Shown: piece by piece, positions 29,199-37,619 of the stretch
Layout of the letters: the number at the start of each line of letters is the position of its first letter
How positions within the stretch are numbered: the first letter of the stretch is position 1
Assembly (NCBI GenBank): GCA_963732795.1
Contig: CAVTAV010000002.1
Coordinates: 248,001 to 312,000, forward strand
Source of the DNA: CAVTAV01 sp963732795
GTDB lineage: Bacteria > Pseudomonadota > Alphaproteobacteria > CAVTAV01
DNA length: 64,000 nt
Direction of reading: 5' to 3'
The notes under the pieces: model-generated
The model's input: only the letters and a program-made list of their open reading frames with translations
What the model was told of the DNA's origin: nothing
Databases searched by the model: none
Made by a program: the position numbers and the translations under genes

Positions 29199-29929
29199 CT
29201 GCGACGATCCTCGACCACATGGCCGTCCCGGAAGTGAATCTGGCGCCGGGCATAGTCGGCGATATCCGGCTCGTGGGTGACCAGGACGATGGTGATACCG
29301 CTTTCGTTCAGATGGGTGAAGAGATCCATGATCTCACCGGACGTATGGGTATCCAATGCGCCGGTCGGCTCGTCGGCGAGGATGATCTTGGGCTCGTTTA
29401 CCAGTGCGCGGGCGATGGCGACGCGCTGCTGCTGACCGCCGGAAAGCTGAGACGACATATGATCCATGCGGTCGCCGAGGCCGACCGTCTTGAGGGCGTC
29501 CTCGGCGCGTTCTTCGATGTCGTCCGGCTTGTCGCTGGCATAAAGCAAGGGCAGCTTGACATTGTCGAGGGCGGTCGTGCGCGCCAGAAGGTTGAACTGC
29601 TGGAACACGAAGCCGATGGTCTCGTTCCTAAGCTCCGCCAGTTCGTCCGAGGTCATGGCGGCGATATTGCTGCCATTGATCGAGATGGTGCCGCTCGTCG
29701 GCGTGTCGAGCGCGCCGACCATGTTCATGAAGGTCGATTTGCCCGAGCCGGAAGCGCCCATGATCGCGACGAATTCGCCCTGACCGATCTCGAGCGTAAC
29801 ATTGTCGAGAGCCCGCACCTTGACGGCCCCCGTGACATAGTCCTTGCAGACCTGCTCGCACACGATGATCGGCTTTGCCGTTACGACGTGCGGCGCCGGC
29901 GCACTCACGACTTTTTCCATTACATTCAT
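29195..29929 (-). CDS. MacB/LolD-type ABC transporter ATP-binding protein
   Basis: 244 residues, unbroken. Walker A GASGSGKST at 58-66, signature LSGGQQQRV at 162-170, Walker B IILADEPTG at 182-190, then the switch His in LVTHEPDIA. The first 20 residues are a variable extension. It energises the permease whose gene overlaps its 3' end. The adaptor gene ends at 29930, directly before its start, so the order is adaptor, ATPase, permease. In E. coli MacB the ATPase and permease are one chain; here they are separate. Confidence 0.92.
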   Translation of the reverse strand: MNVMEKVVSAPAPHVVTAKPIIVCEQVCKDYVTGAVKVRALDNVTLEIGQGEFVAIMGASGSGKSTFMNMVGALDTPTSGTISINGSNIAAMTSDELAELRNETIGFVFQQFNLLARTTALDNVKLPLLYASDKPDDIEERAEDALKTVGLGDRMDHMSSQLSGGQQQRVAIARALVNEPKIILADEPTGALDTHTSGEIMDLFTHLNESGITIVLVTHEPDIADYARRQIHFRDGHVVEDRRR

Positions 29930-31492
29930 CTAACTGTTCTTTTCGCGAACGCGCGTAATCACCTTGTCGCCGGGCTTCAGGTCGGTATCCACGATCTCGG
30001 TATAGCGGTCGTCGTTGATCCCAAGCTGGACCCGGTGCGGCGAAGGCTTGCCGTCGGCGCCGAGCACCCAGACCGTCGCATGGACGATGGACTGCTGCTT
30101 CGACTGGTAATCGGCATATTGTTGAAACTGTGCGTCGGTCAGATGACGGCGCATGATATTGTCGCGCTGCTGCTGAATCTGTTTGCGGATCTCGTCGAAG
30201 TCGTTGCGACGTCCGGGGAAGCCGAGCGGGCTGCCGCTATTCCCCTGGAACTGCGAGCGCATGTTCTTGAAGACCTCCTGCATCTCCTTCTGGATGGCCT
30301 CCTTCTGCGCGTCGGTGAGCTTGAAGGGCAGGTCCTCGAACATCCGGTTCATGAAGTCCGGACGGTTACCATTGGCGAAATCGCCGCTCGGACGGCCCTG
30401 GCCGCCGAAGCCGGCGTTCTGACGTCTGCTGTCATCCTTGAAATCGGGGGCATACAACGCCGTCCAGTTCTCCGGCGCCCGGAACCGCAGGGCGACGTTC
30501 GGGACCCGAGCGCGTCGTTGGCGCTGCCCGTGGTGATCTCGACATTCGCGGTCATGCCCGGGAACAGCTCGCGGCGGGCATTCTCGGCGCCGATGATGAC
30601 GGTATAGGTGACGACGTTGGACGAAGAGGTCGGCGCGAGCCGGACCTGGGTGACCTCGCCGTCGAACCGGCGCTGCGGATAGGCGTCGACCGTGAAGTTC
30701 GCCGGGATTGCCGTCCTTGACCGCGCCGATATCGGCCTCGTCGACCGCGGCTTCGATCTGGATCTTGGTCAGATCCTGGGCGATCTGAAACAGGTCCGGG
30801 GTCTGGAACCCGGCGGTCAGGGTCTGGCCGACCGAGACGCTGCGCGAGATCACGATGCCGTCGATCGGCGAGAGGATCTTGGTGTGGTCGAGATCGATCT
30901 GGGCGGATTCGAGCGGCCGCGTACCTGCTGTGAGACATTGGCCTGGGCGTTCTTCAACTGGGCCTGGGCGGTCTCGAGGTCGGCCTTGGCGCTTTCGAAT
31001 TGAGCGACCGCGGTATCGAGCGCGGCGGCCGAGACGTTGCCCCGCGACGCGAGCTCCTTGTTGCGGTCGACATTGCGCTGCGCCTGCAGAGGATTGGCCT
31101 TGGACTTCGCGATATTGGCTTTCTGGACGTCGACATTGGCCTTGGCCACGATCAGAGTTGGCCTTGGCCTGCTCGACCCGGGTCTCATAGGTCCGTGGAT
31201 CGATCTGGGCGATGATCTGGCCTTTTTTCACCGGCGTATTGTAGTCGGCAAAAAGCTCCGAAATCTGGCCCGATACCTGCGAGCCGACATCGACGGTCAC
31301 GAGCGCCTCGACGGAGCCCGAGGTGGAGACGATCTTGCGGATCTGGCCCTTGTCGATCGAAGCGGTTTCGATCTCCTGATCCTGGTTCTTCTGCGAGCCC
31401 ACGTAATGCCAGCCTACAAAGCCGACGGCGAGCACCACAATGGCGAGAAGCCCGAACCTCAAGGTTCGGGACTTAGGAAGGGGGAGCCTCAT
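29930..31492 (-). CDS. MacA-like periplasmic adaptor (HlyD family), frameshifted
   Basis: About 520 residues. An N-terminal signal-anchor (TLRFGLLAIVVLAVGFVGWHYVG) precedes the lipoyl/barrel motif VDVGSQVSGQISELFADYNTPVKKGQIIAQIDPRTYE. A coiled-coil hairpin comes next, readable in another frame as VQKANIAKSKANPLQAQRNVDR. The second half-motif (LSPIDGIVISRSVSVGQTLTAGF) is intact. An unusual Gln/Arg/Asp-rich insert of about 130 residues (LTDAQKEAIQKEMQEVFKNM, IRKQIQQQRDNIMRR) precedes the last domain. Frame changes lie near 31155, 30922, 30708 and 30505. It links the inner-membrane pump to an outer-membrane channel. Confidence 0.83.
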   Translation of the reverse strand: MRLPLPKSRTLRFGLLAIVVLAVGFVGWHYVGSQKNQDQEIETASIDKGQIRKIVSTSGSVEALVTVDVGSQVSGQISELFADYNTPVKKGQIIAQIDPRTYETRVEQAKANSDRGQGQCRRPESQYREVQGQSSAGAAQCRPQQGARVAGQRLGRRARYRGRSIRKRQGRPRDRPGPVEERPGQCLTAGTRPLESAQIDLDHTKILSPIDGIVISRSVSVGQTLTAGFQTPDLFQIAQDLTKIQIEAAVDEADIGAVKDGNPGELHGRRLSAAPVRRRGHPGPARADLFVQRRHLYRHHRRRECPPRAVPGHDRECRDHHGQRQRRARVPNVALRFRAPENWTALYAPDFKDDSRRQNAGFGGQGRPSGDFANGNRPDFMNRMFEDLPFKLTDAQKEAIQKEMQEVFKNMRSQFQGNSGSPLGFPGRRNDFDEIRKQIQQQRDNIMRRHLTDAQFQQYADYQSKQQSIVHATVWVLGADGKPSPHRVQLGINDDRYTEIVDTDLKPGDKVITRVREKNS

Positions 31493-31703
31493 GTAAGTCC
31501 AAATCCTAAGATCATAATGACGAAAAACTCGTTCATATCACGTGACCGGCCGCCAATTCCTTCGCAAATGCTCAATAAGACTCTACGGTTGGCCAATCCG
31601 CGTTGATTACGATCAGGATTCGTGTTTGAGTCCACTGTTTGTGCCGGAAAAGTTAGGGCGATCCGTGCCTTAATGTGCGCTTTAATTGGTCGGGGAGGGG
31701 CCC

Positions 31704-33056
31704 GTGAGTTCGGATTTAAGCGCTCGGATCAGGAGCGGCAACGTCAGCGCGCTTCAAGTCATCATGATAGCGGCCTGCGTCATCATGAACGCGATCGACG
31801 GGATCGACGTTCTGGCGATCTCCTATACGGCGCCCGTTATTTCGAGTGCCTGGGGCATTTCCTGCCGCGCTCGGCATCGTGTTCAGCGCCGGCTTGGTCG
31901 GCATGGCCGTCGGCGCCCTCGTTCTGGGCCCGACCGGCGATTATATCGGCCGGCGCCCCGCGCTTACTGCTCAATCTGATCGTCATGACCATCGGCATGG
32001 TCGGGACGGCTTATGCCGAAACGGTCACGAGCCTGCTGATCTTGCGCATGGTTACGGGCCTCGGCATCGGCGGAATTCTGGCCACGACCAACACCATGGT
32101 CGCGGAATATCGCCCGAGAAATACAAGAATTTCTCCCTGAGTTCATGCATATGGGATATCCGATCGGTGGCGTCATCAGTTCGCCGATCGCGGCTTGGCT
32201 GATCGAGCAATACGGCTGGGAATCGGTCTTTCTGGCCGGAAGTGCGCTTTCCGGCGTGATGATCATCGTGGTCCTGTTCTGGGTCCCGGAATCGATCGAT
32301 TACTACCTGCTGAAGCGCGGGGCGGGCGCGCTCGACAAGATCAATGCCATCCTGAAGAAGATGGGCCGGGAACTGCTGAACGAGCTGCCGGCCGCCCCGG
32401 CGCCCGCACCCGGAAGGGATCAAGAAGACGGCGGTGCTGGCGATCCTGCACAAGCCCTATACGGCCCAGACCTTCATCCTCTGGGCGGCCTTCTTCTTCT
32501 ATTTCATGACGCTCTATTTCGTCCTGAACTGGGGCCCGGACATCATCACCAACTACTATCAGCTTCACCCGTGCCCAGGGCATTTACGGCAATTTCTGGA
32601 TCAACCTTTTCGGCGTCGCGGGCGGGCTGGCGGTGGGCTATCTGTCGACCATGCTGGGCGTCCGGATCATGACCCGGGGCTTTCTGCTCGTCGGTGTCGC
32701 CGGCATGGTCCTCTTCGGGCTCGCCGGCGCGAACCTCAACGGCATGTATGTCGCCGACTGCGTCATCGGCTTCGGCTTCCTGGGCGTGGTGACGGGGCTC
32801 TACACCAGCTCCGCCCGGATGTATCCGGCCGATATCCGCAATTCCGGCGTCGCGCTGGCGATCGGCTTCGGGCGCATCGGGCGCCATCATCGGCCCGGCG
32901 CTCGCGGGCTACATGCTGACCTTCGGGTTGAGCGTCACGACGATCTACTACCTCTTCGCCATCCCCTTGCTGCTCTCGGCCGTGGCGTTCTTCGTCATCA
33001 AATATGACGATCCGATCACGGTCGGCGCCAAGGCGAAGAAGCAGGTGGCGGAGTAG
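31704..33056 (+). CDS. MFS transporter, aromatic acid:H+ symporter type, frameshifted
   Basis: About 450 residues and 12 predicted membrane segments after repair. The GTG at 31704 is used because GGGGAGGGG lies 7-15 bases upstream. Signature regions are MNAIDGIDVLAISYTAPVIS (the DG-D pattern of the AAHS family), VFSAGLVGMAVGALVLGPTGDYIGRRP (MFS motif A), LRMVTGLGIGGILATTNTMVAEY, FMHMGYPIGGVISSPIAAWLIEQYGW and ARMYPADIRNSGVALAIGFGRIG. Frame changes lie near 31860, 31960, 32120, 32420, 32570 and 32885. Neighbouring oxidoreductase genes suggest uptake of an aromatic or heterocyclic acid; the substrate is not shown. Confidence 0.8.
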
Positions 33057-33161
33057 CCGGACCGATCCACTCTCGGCCGAGGGGATTTCATCATCCGGTA
33101 ACGGGTGTATGATGATCCAGAAGGCCAACGGACGTCATCGTCCGGAGAGGAGGATTGTGGC

Positions 33162-33656
33162 ATGGAAATCAAGGTCAACGGCGAGGTTCGGGCGGTCGAT
33201 GTCGACCCCGAGACGCCGCTTCTGTGGGTGCTGCGCGACGAACTGCGACTGACCGGCACGAAATTCGGCTGCGGCATCGCCGCCTGCGGCGCCTGTACGG
33301 TTCATGTCGACGGGATGCCGATACGGTCCTGCATCACGGCGGTCTCCAGCGTCGACGGCAAGGAGATCACCACGATCGAGGGGCTTGCCGGCTCGACCGC
33401 CGAGGCGGTCCAGGCCGCTTGGGTCGCGCTCGACGTGCCGCAATGCGGCTATTGCCAGTCCGGCCAGATCATGTCGGCCGTGGCGCTCCTGACGGAAAAT
33501 CCCAAGCCGAGCGACCGGGACATCGACGACGCCATGAGCGGCAATGCCTGCCGCTGCGCCACCTATAACCGCATTCGCGCCGCGATCCATCAGGCCTCGA
33601 GCGATATCGACAACCGCCGCGCGTCCGCCGGCCAGGCTTCGGGAGAAACGCGATGA
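33162..33656 (+). CDS. [2Fe-2S] subunit of an IorA/xanthine-dehydrogenase-type molybdenum hydroxylase
   Basis: 164 residues, unbroken. The plant-type ferredoxin cluster is bound by Cys37, 42, 45 and 57 (FGCGIAACGACTVHVDG and RSCITAV). The second helical [2Fe-2S] cluster is bound by Cys95 and 98 (PQCGYCQSGQIMS) and Cys130 and 132 (GNACRCATYNRIR). This two-cluster small subunit passes electrons from the molybdenum subunit encoded next. The genes overlap by 4 bases. Typical substrates of this two-subunit type are N-heterocycles (isoquinoline) or aldehydes. Confidence 0.9.
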   Translation: MEIKVNGEVRAVDVDPETPLLWVLRDELRLTGTKFGCGIAACGACTVHVDGMPIRSCITAVSSVDGKEITTIEGLAGSTAEAVQAAWVALDVPQCGYCQSGQIMSAVALLTENPKPSDRDIDDAMSGNACRCATYNRIRAAIHQASSDIDNRRASAGQASGETR

Positions 33657-35831
33657 ACAAGATGATCGATCTTGGCGGCGCGCCCGACCGCCGCACCGTG
33701 CTCAAAGGCATGTCGGCCGCCGGCGCCGGACTGGTGATCGGCTTCTATGTGCCCTTGAAGAGCGCGTTCGCCCAATTCGCGATGCGCGCCCGCGCCGACC
33801 ACCGCCCCGAATTTCTTCCTGCGCATCGCGCCGGACAATACGGTCACGGTGATTTCAAAGCATACCGAGATGGGCCAGGGCATCTATACCGGCCTCGCCA
33901 CCCTTATCGCCGAGGAGCTGGACGCCGATTGGAGCCAGATGCGGACCGAATCCGCCCCGGTCAATCCGAAGATCTATCTCCATCTCCAGCTCGGTATGCA
34001 GGGCACCGGCGGCTCCAGCAGCATCCCCAATTCCTGGGAGCAATATCGCAAAGTTGGCGCCAACGCCCGGCACATGCTGGTCCAGGCCGCCGCCGCCAAA
34101 TGGAAAGTGCCGGCGAGCGAGATCACCGTCTCGAAGGGCCAGATCATCCACGAGGCTTCGGCCCGCAAGAATGCGACTTCGGCACCTTCGCCGAGGCCGC
34201 GGCCAAGATGCCGGTTCCGGACATGGTGCCGCTCAAGGATCCCAAGGATTACACCCTGATCGGGACGAACATCCCGAAAAAGGTCGATTCCTTCGCGAAG
34301 TCTCACGGCCAAGCCACCTATACGATCGACATCTTCAAGCCGGACATGCTGACCGCCGTTTCGCCCGGTCGCCGCGGTTCGGCGGCAAGGTGAAGTCGTT
34401 CGACGCGACCGATGCCAAGGCGGTCAAGGGGGTGGTCGATGTGGTCGAGTATCCCAAGGGCGTCGCCGTGCTCGCGACCAACACCTATGCCGCGAAGAAG
34501 GGCAGGGACGCTCTCGTCGTCGAATGGGATAATTCCGAGGCCGAAATGCGCGGAAGCGACGAGATCATCGCCGATTACATCGAAACGGCCCAGAAGCCGG
34601 GCGCTTCGGTCGAGAAAAAGGGCGATTCCGCGAACGCAATCGGCAGCGCCGCCCAGACATTCGAGGCGACCTTCGTCTTCCCCTATCTGGCCCATGCCTG
34701 CATGGAGCCTCTCGATTACGTCATCGAGAAGGTCGGCGACGGCAAGTATCACGTCACTGCCGGCACCCAGATGCAGTCGGTCGAGCAGGGCCGGATCGCG
34801 AAGGCGCTCGGCGTCCCGCCGGAAAACGTGACGATCACGACGCTCTTTGCCGGCGGAGGTTTCGGCCGGCGCGGCAATTTCGTCGCCGATCTCGACGTCG
34901 ATTCCGCCATGATCCTCAAGGCCAGCGGCGAGCAGCATCCGATCAAGCTCGCCTATACCCGCGAGGACGACATCCAGGCGGGTTATTACCGGCCGATGTT
35001 CGTCCACAAGATGCGCGGCGCGATCGACGACAAGGGCAATATTACGCGGCTGGGAGAACACGCTCGTCGGCCAGTCCTTCGTCGAGGGCACGTTCCTCGG
35101 CATGATGGTCCGGAACGGCGTCGATCCGCTGGCGGTCGAGGGCGCGGCGGAATTGCCCTACGAGGTGCCCAACGTCACGGTCGACTATCATATGGCCGAA
35201 GTCCGGCGTGCCGACCCTTGCCTGGCGCTCCGTCGGCAATACCCACACCGCCTATTCCCGCGAGACGTGGCTCGACGAGATGCTCTATGCCGCCAAGCGC
35301 GATCCGATCCAGGCGCGGCTCGATCTGATGAAGGACGAGCGGGGCAAGGCCGTGATCCAACTTGCTGCCGAGAAGGCAGGCTGGGGCAAGGTGCTGCCCG
35401 ACGGCCGGGCCTTCGGCATGGCCTATTGCCTGTCCTTCGGGACGCGGGTGGCCGAGATCGTCGAGGTGACGCTCCGCAAGGACGGCACGCCCAAGGTCGA
35501 GCGGGTCGTGGCGGCAGTCGATTGCGGCCGGGTCATCAATCCCGACATCGTCCAGGCCCAGGTCGAGGGCGCGATCGGTTTCGGCCTGACCGCGGCGCTC
35601 TACGGCGACATCAAGATGGACAAGGGCAAGGTCCTGACCAGGAACTTCGACACCTATAAGCTCCTCCGCATGGACGAGATGCCGAAAGTCGAGGTCTACA
35701 CCATCGATTCCGACGAGACGCCGTCCGGCATCGGCGAGCCCGGCGTGCCCCCGATCGCTCCGGCAGTCGGCAACGCGTTGTTCCGGCTCACGGGCAAGCG
35801 TTCGTATCGCCTGCCGCTGGTGAAGGTCTGA
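33653..35831 (+). CDS. Molybdenum-binding subunit, IorB-type, Tat-exported, frameshifted
   Basis: About 726 residues when joined. The N-terminus has a twin-arginine signal (DRRTVLKGMSAAGAGLVIGF, then LKSAFAQ), so a folded cofactor-loaded enzyme is exported. The molybdopterin-cytosine-dinucleotide domains show HTEMGQGIYTGLATLIAEELDADW, GTGGSSSIPNSWEQYR, MEPLDYV, AGGGFGRRGNFVADLDVDSAM, VDCGRVINPDIVQAQVEGAIGFGL and GIGEPGVPPIAPAVGNALF; the last carries the active-site Glu region of the family. Frame changes lie near 33795, 34172, 34372, 35053 and 35212. It pairs with the [2Fe-2S] subunit. A cytochrome c subunit, often a third partner, is not seen nearby. Confidence 0.85.
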
Positions 35832-35834
35832 GGA

Positions 35835-36440
35835 TCAGGCCAGCGCTTCGAAGGCCGTACGGACGACGTCATCGGTAATCAACTCCGGCGTGAGGGCGTG
35901 GAGGAGCGTGAAGCCCTCGATCATGCTGTGCAGCACGCGCACGAGCTTTGCCGCCGGCATGGGTAGCTCGCTGTCCGCTATTGTCGCACGGACGCGTTTA
36001 GCGGTCCGGCGGTAGACCTCGCGATTGAGTTCGACAATGGCGAGGCGCATTTCCTCGTGGGTCAGGGCATATTCCTGAAAGGCGGCGGCACTGACAGCGG
36101 CTTGCCGGTTCGAACCTTGAGCGGCGATCCAGGCGTCCGCTAGCTTGCGCATCTGGTCGCGAAAGCTCGTACCGGGCTCGATCTCCGGCACGATCGGCCG
36201 CCAGCGCGATAGGGCGACCGCGAGGAACAACTCGTCGCGGTTCTTGAAGTTGCCGTAAATCGCTCCGCGGCTCATTCCGGCGCGTTTCGCGATGGCTTCG
36301 AGCGAGGCTCCGGCAAAGCCTTCTTCCCCGACTACTTCGGACGCCGCCTGGAGGAGGGCCGCCCGCGTGCGCGCCCGTTTGCCTTTAGGCAGTGGTTTCC
36401 GGTCTTTGGTCAATTCGCTATTCGGCATGGAGTCCTTCAT
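35835..36440 (-). CDS. TetR-family transcriptional regulator
   Basis: 201 residues, unbroken. The N-terminal helix-turn-helix (residues ~28-68) reads ALLQAASEVVGEEGFAGASLEAIAKRAGMSRGAIYGNFKNRDELF, a clear TetR DNA-binding domain. The C-terminal ligand domain is not specific. It is convergent with the molybdenum subunit gene (3 bases apart) and faces the PEP-mutase-family gene across 196 bases. A small inverted repeat just upstream of its start may be its own operator. The effector is unknown. Confidence 0.88.
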   Translation of the reverse strand: MKDSMPNSELTKDRKPLPKGKRARTRAALLQAASEVVGEEGFAGASLEAIAKRAGMSRGAIYGNFKNRDELFLAVALSRWRPIVPEIEPGTSFRDQMRKLADAWIAAQGSNRQAAVSAAAFQEYALTHEEMRLAIVELNREVYRRTAKRVRATIADSELPMPAAKLVRVLHSMIEGFTLLHALTPELITDDVVRTAFEALA

Positions 36441-36444
36441 AAAT

Positions 36445-36458
36445 ATACATTGTTGTAT
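36445..36458. promoter_or_regulatory. Small inverted repeat at the TetR start, possible autoregulatory operator
   Basis: ATACA-ttgt-TGTAT lies 5-18 bases upstream of the TetR ATG in an AT-rich stretch. TetR proteins often bind such palindromes at their own promoters. The arms are only 5 bases, so this is weak. Confidence 0.35.
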
Positions 36459-36636
36459 GTTTGGTAAATTTCATCGCGCCTTTTGGCGATGCGGCATCCG
36501 ACGGGCAGATGACGACGGATGGCCTTCGGCGGTAAGCGACGCCTTGTTCCCCCAGTTATTCACGGTGTTGACGTGCCGCCACAAGTCGTAATAGATTTAC
36601 ACGTAAAGAGAGTGTTTCACGTCAAAGGCACAGGGT

Positions 36637-37554
36637 ATGGGCGCGGCCGGTCAATTGAGGCGGATCATCAAGGGCTCGAACCGCATGGCGCTGGCCATGG
36701 AGGCGCATAGCGCGCTGTCGGCGTTGATCGCGGAAAGGTCCGGTTTCCCACTGCTTTGGGCGTCGGGCCTGAGCCTGTCCTCGGTCCATGGACTGCATGA
36801 TGCGAACGAATTGTCCTGGAGCCAGGTGCTCGACGCGCTGGGCTTCATGATCGACCGGGTCACGACGCCGATCCTCCTGGACGGCGACAGCGGCTATGGA
36901 GACTTCAACAACTTTCGGTTGGTCCTGAAAAAGCTCGACCGGCTCGGCGTGGCGGGCGTGGTGATCGAGGACAAGGTATTCCCGAAGCGCAATTCCTTCG
37001 CCAAGTCGGACCAGCATCTGGCGCCGGTCGGGGAATTCTGCGGCAAGCTCAAGGCCGGCCGCGACGCGATCGGAAGCCACGGCCCGCTCGTCATCGCCCG
37101 CGCCGAGGGCTTCATCGCCGGCCGGCCGCTCGCGGAGACGCTCGATCGCTGCGCCGCCTATGCCGAGGCCGGGGCCGACGCAATCTTCATCCACTCAAAG
37201 CGCAAGGACCCGACGGAGATTTACGGTTTCTGCCGCGACTGGGCGAACCGCACGCCCGTCATCGCCTGCCCAACGACCTATTGCTCCGAGAGCTTCGCAA
37301 ATCTGGAAGCGGCCGGGATTGCCGTCGCGATCTGCGCCAATCAGAACCTGCGCGCGTCGATCCGGGCCATGACCGAGGTCTGCCGGGCGATCCGTTCGGG
37401 CCGGGCGCTTTCCTGCGTCGAGACGGCCATCGCGCCGGTCGCAGAGGTCTTCGATCTCCTCGACTATGACGAGCTCTACCGCGCCGAAGCTCCGCTATCT
37501 CGGCTAGGCATTCACAAAAACCGCATTGTGAAATTCGATCGAGTTACTGGATAA
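36637..37554 (+). CDS. PEP mutase / phosphonopyruvate hydrolase family enzyme
   Basis: 305-residue TIM-barrel of the isocitrate lyase superfamily, unbroken. LWASGLSLSSVHGLHDANELSW, the metal-binding LDGDSGYGDFNNF (Asp82, Asp84), and EDKVFPKRNSF (111-121) are the signature of PEP mutase and phosphonopyruvate hydrolase, as opposed to methylisocitrate lyase. PEP mutase makes the C-P bond of phosphonates; the hydrolase breaks phosphonopyruvate. No phosphonopyruvate decarboxylase or other phosphonate gene is nearby, so the direction cannot be decided. The upstream start at 36637 keeps the conserved N-terminal LRRIIKGSNRMALAMEAHSA. Confidence 0.83.
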   Translation: MGAAGQLRRIIKGSNRMALAMEAHSALSALIAERSGFPLLWASGLSLSSVHGLHDANELSWSQVLDALGFMIDRVTTPILLDGDSGYGDFNNFRLVLKKLDRLGVAGVVIEDKVFPKRNSFAKSDQHLAPVGEFCGKLKAGRDAIGSHGPLVIARAEGFIAGRPLAETLDRCAAYAEAGADAIFIHSKRKDPTEIYGFCRDWANRTPVIACPTTYCSESFANLEAAGIAVAICANQNLRASIRAMTEVCRAIRSGRALSCVETAIAPVAEVFDLLDYDELYRAEAPLSRLGIHKNRIVKFDRVTG

Positions 37555-37619
37555 ACTCCCCCGACCTTGGCGGCGGCGAGGTCATGCCTCCGTCATGAGA
37601 CATAACGAGGGGGATTTCC

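Noticed and set aside
36765..36785. cgggcctgagcctgtcctcgg resembling the short repeat at 20794
   Set aside because: It lies inside the PEP-mutase-family gene and encodes the conserved SGLSLSS segment, so the likeness is chance.
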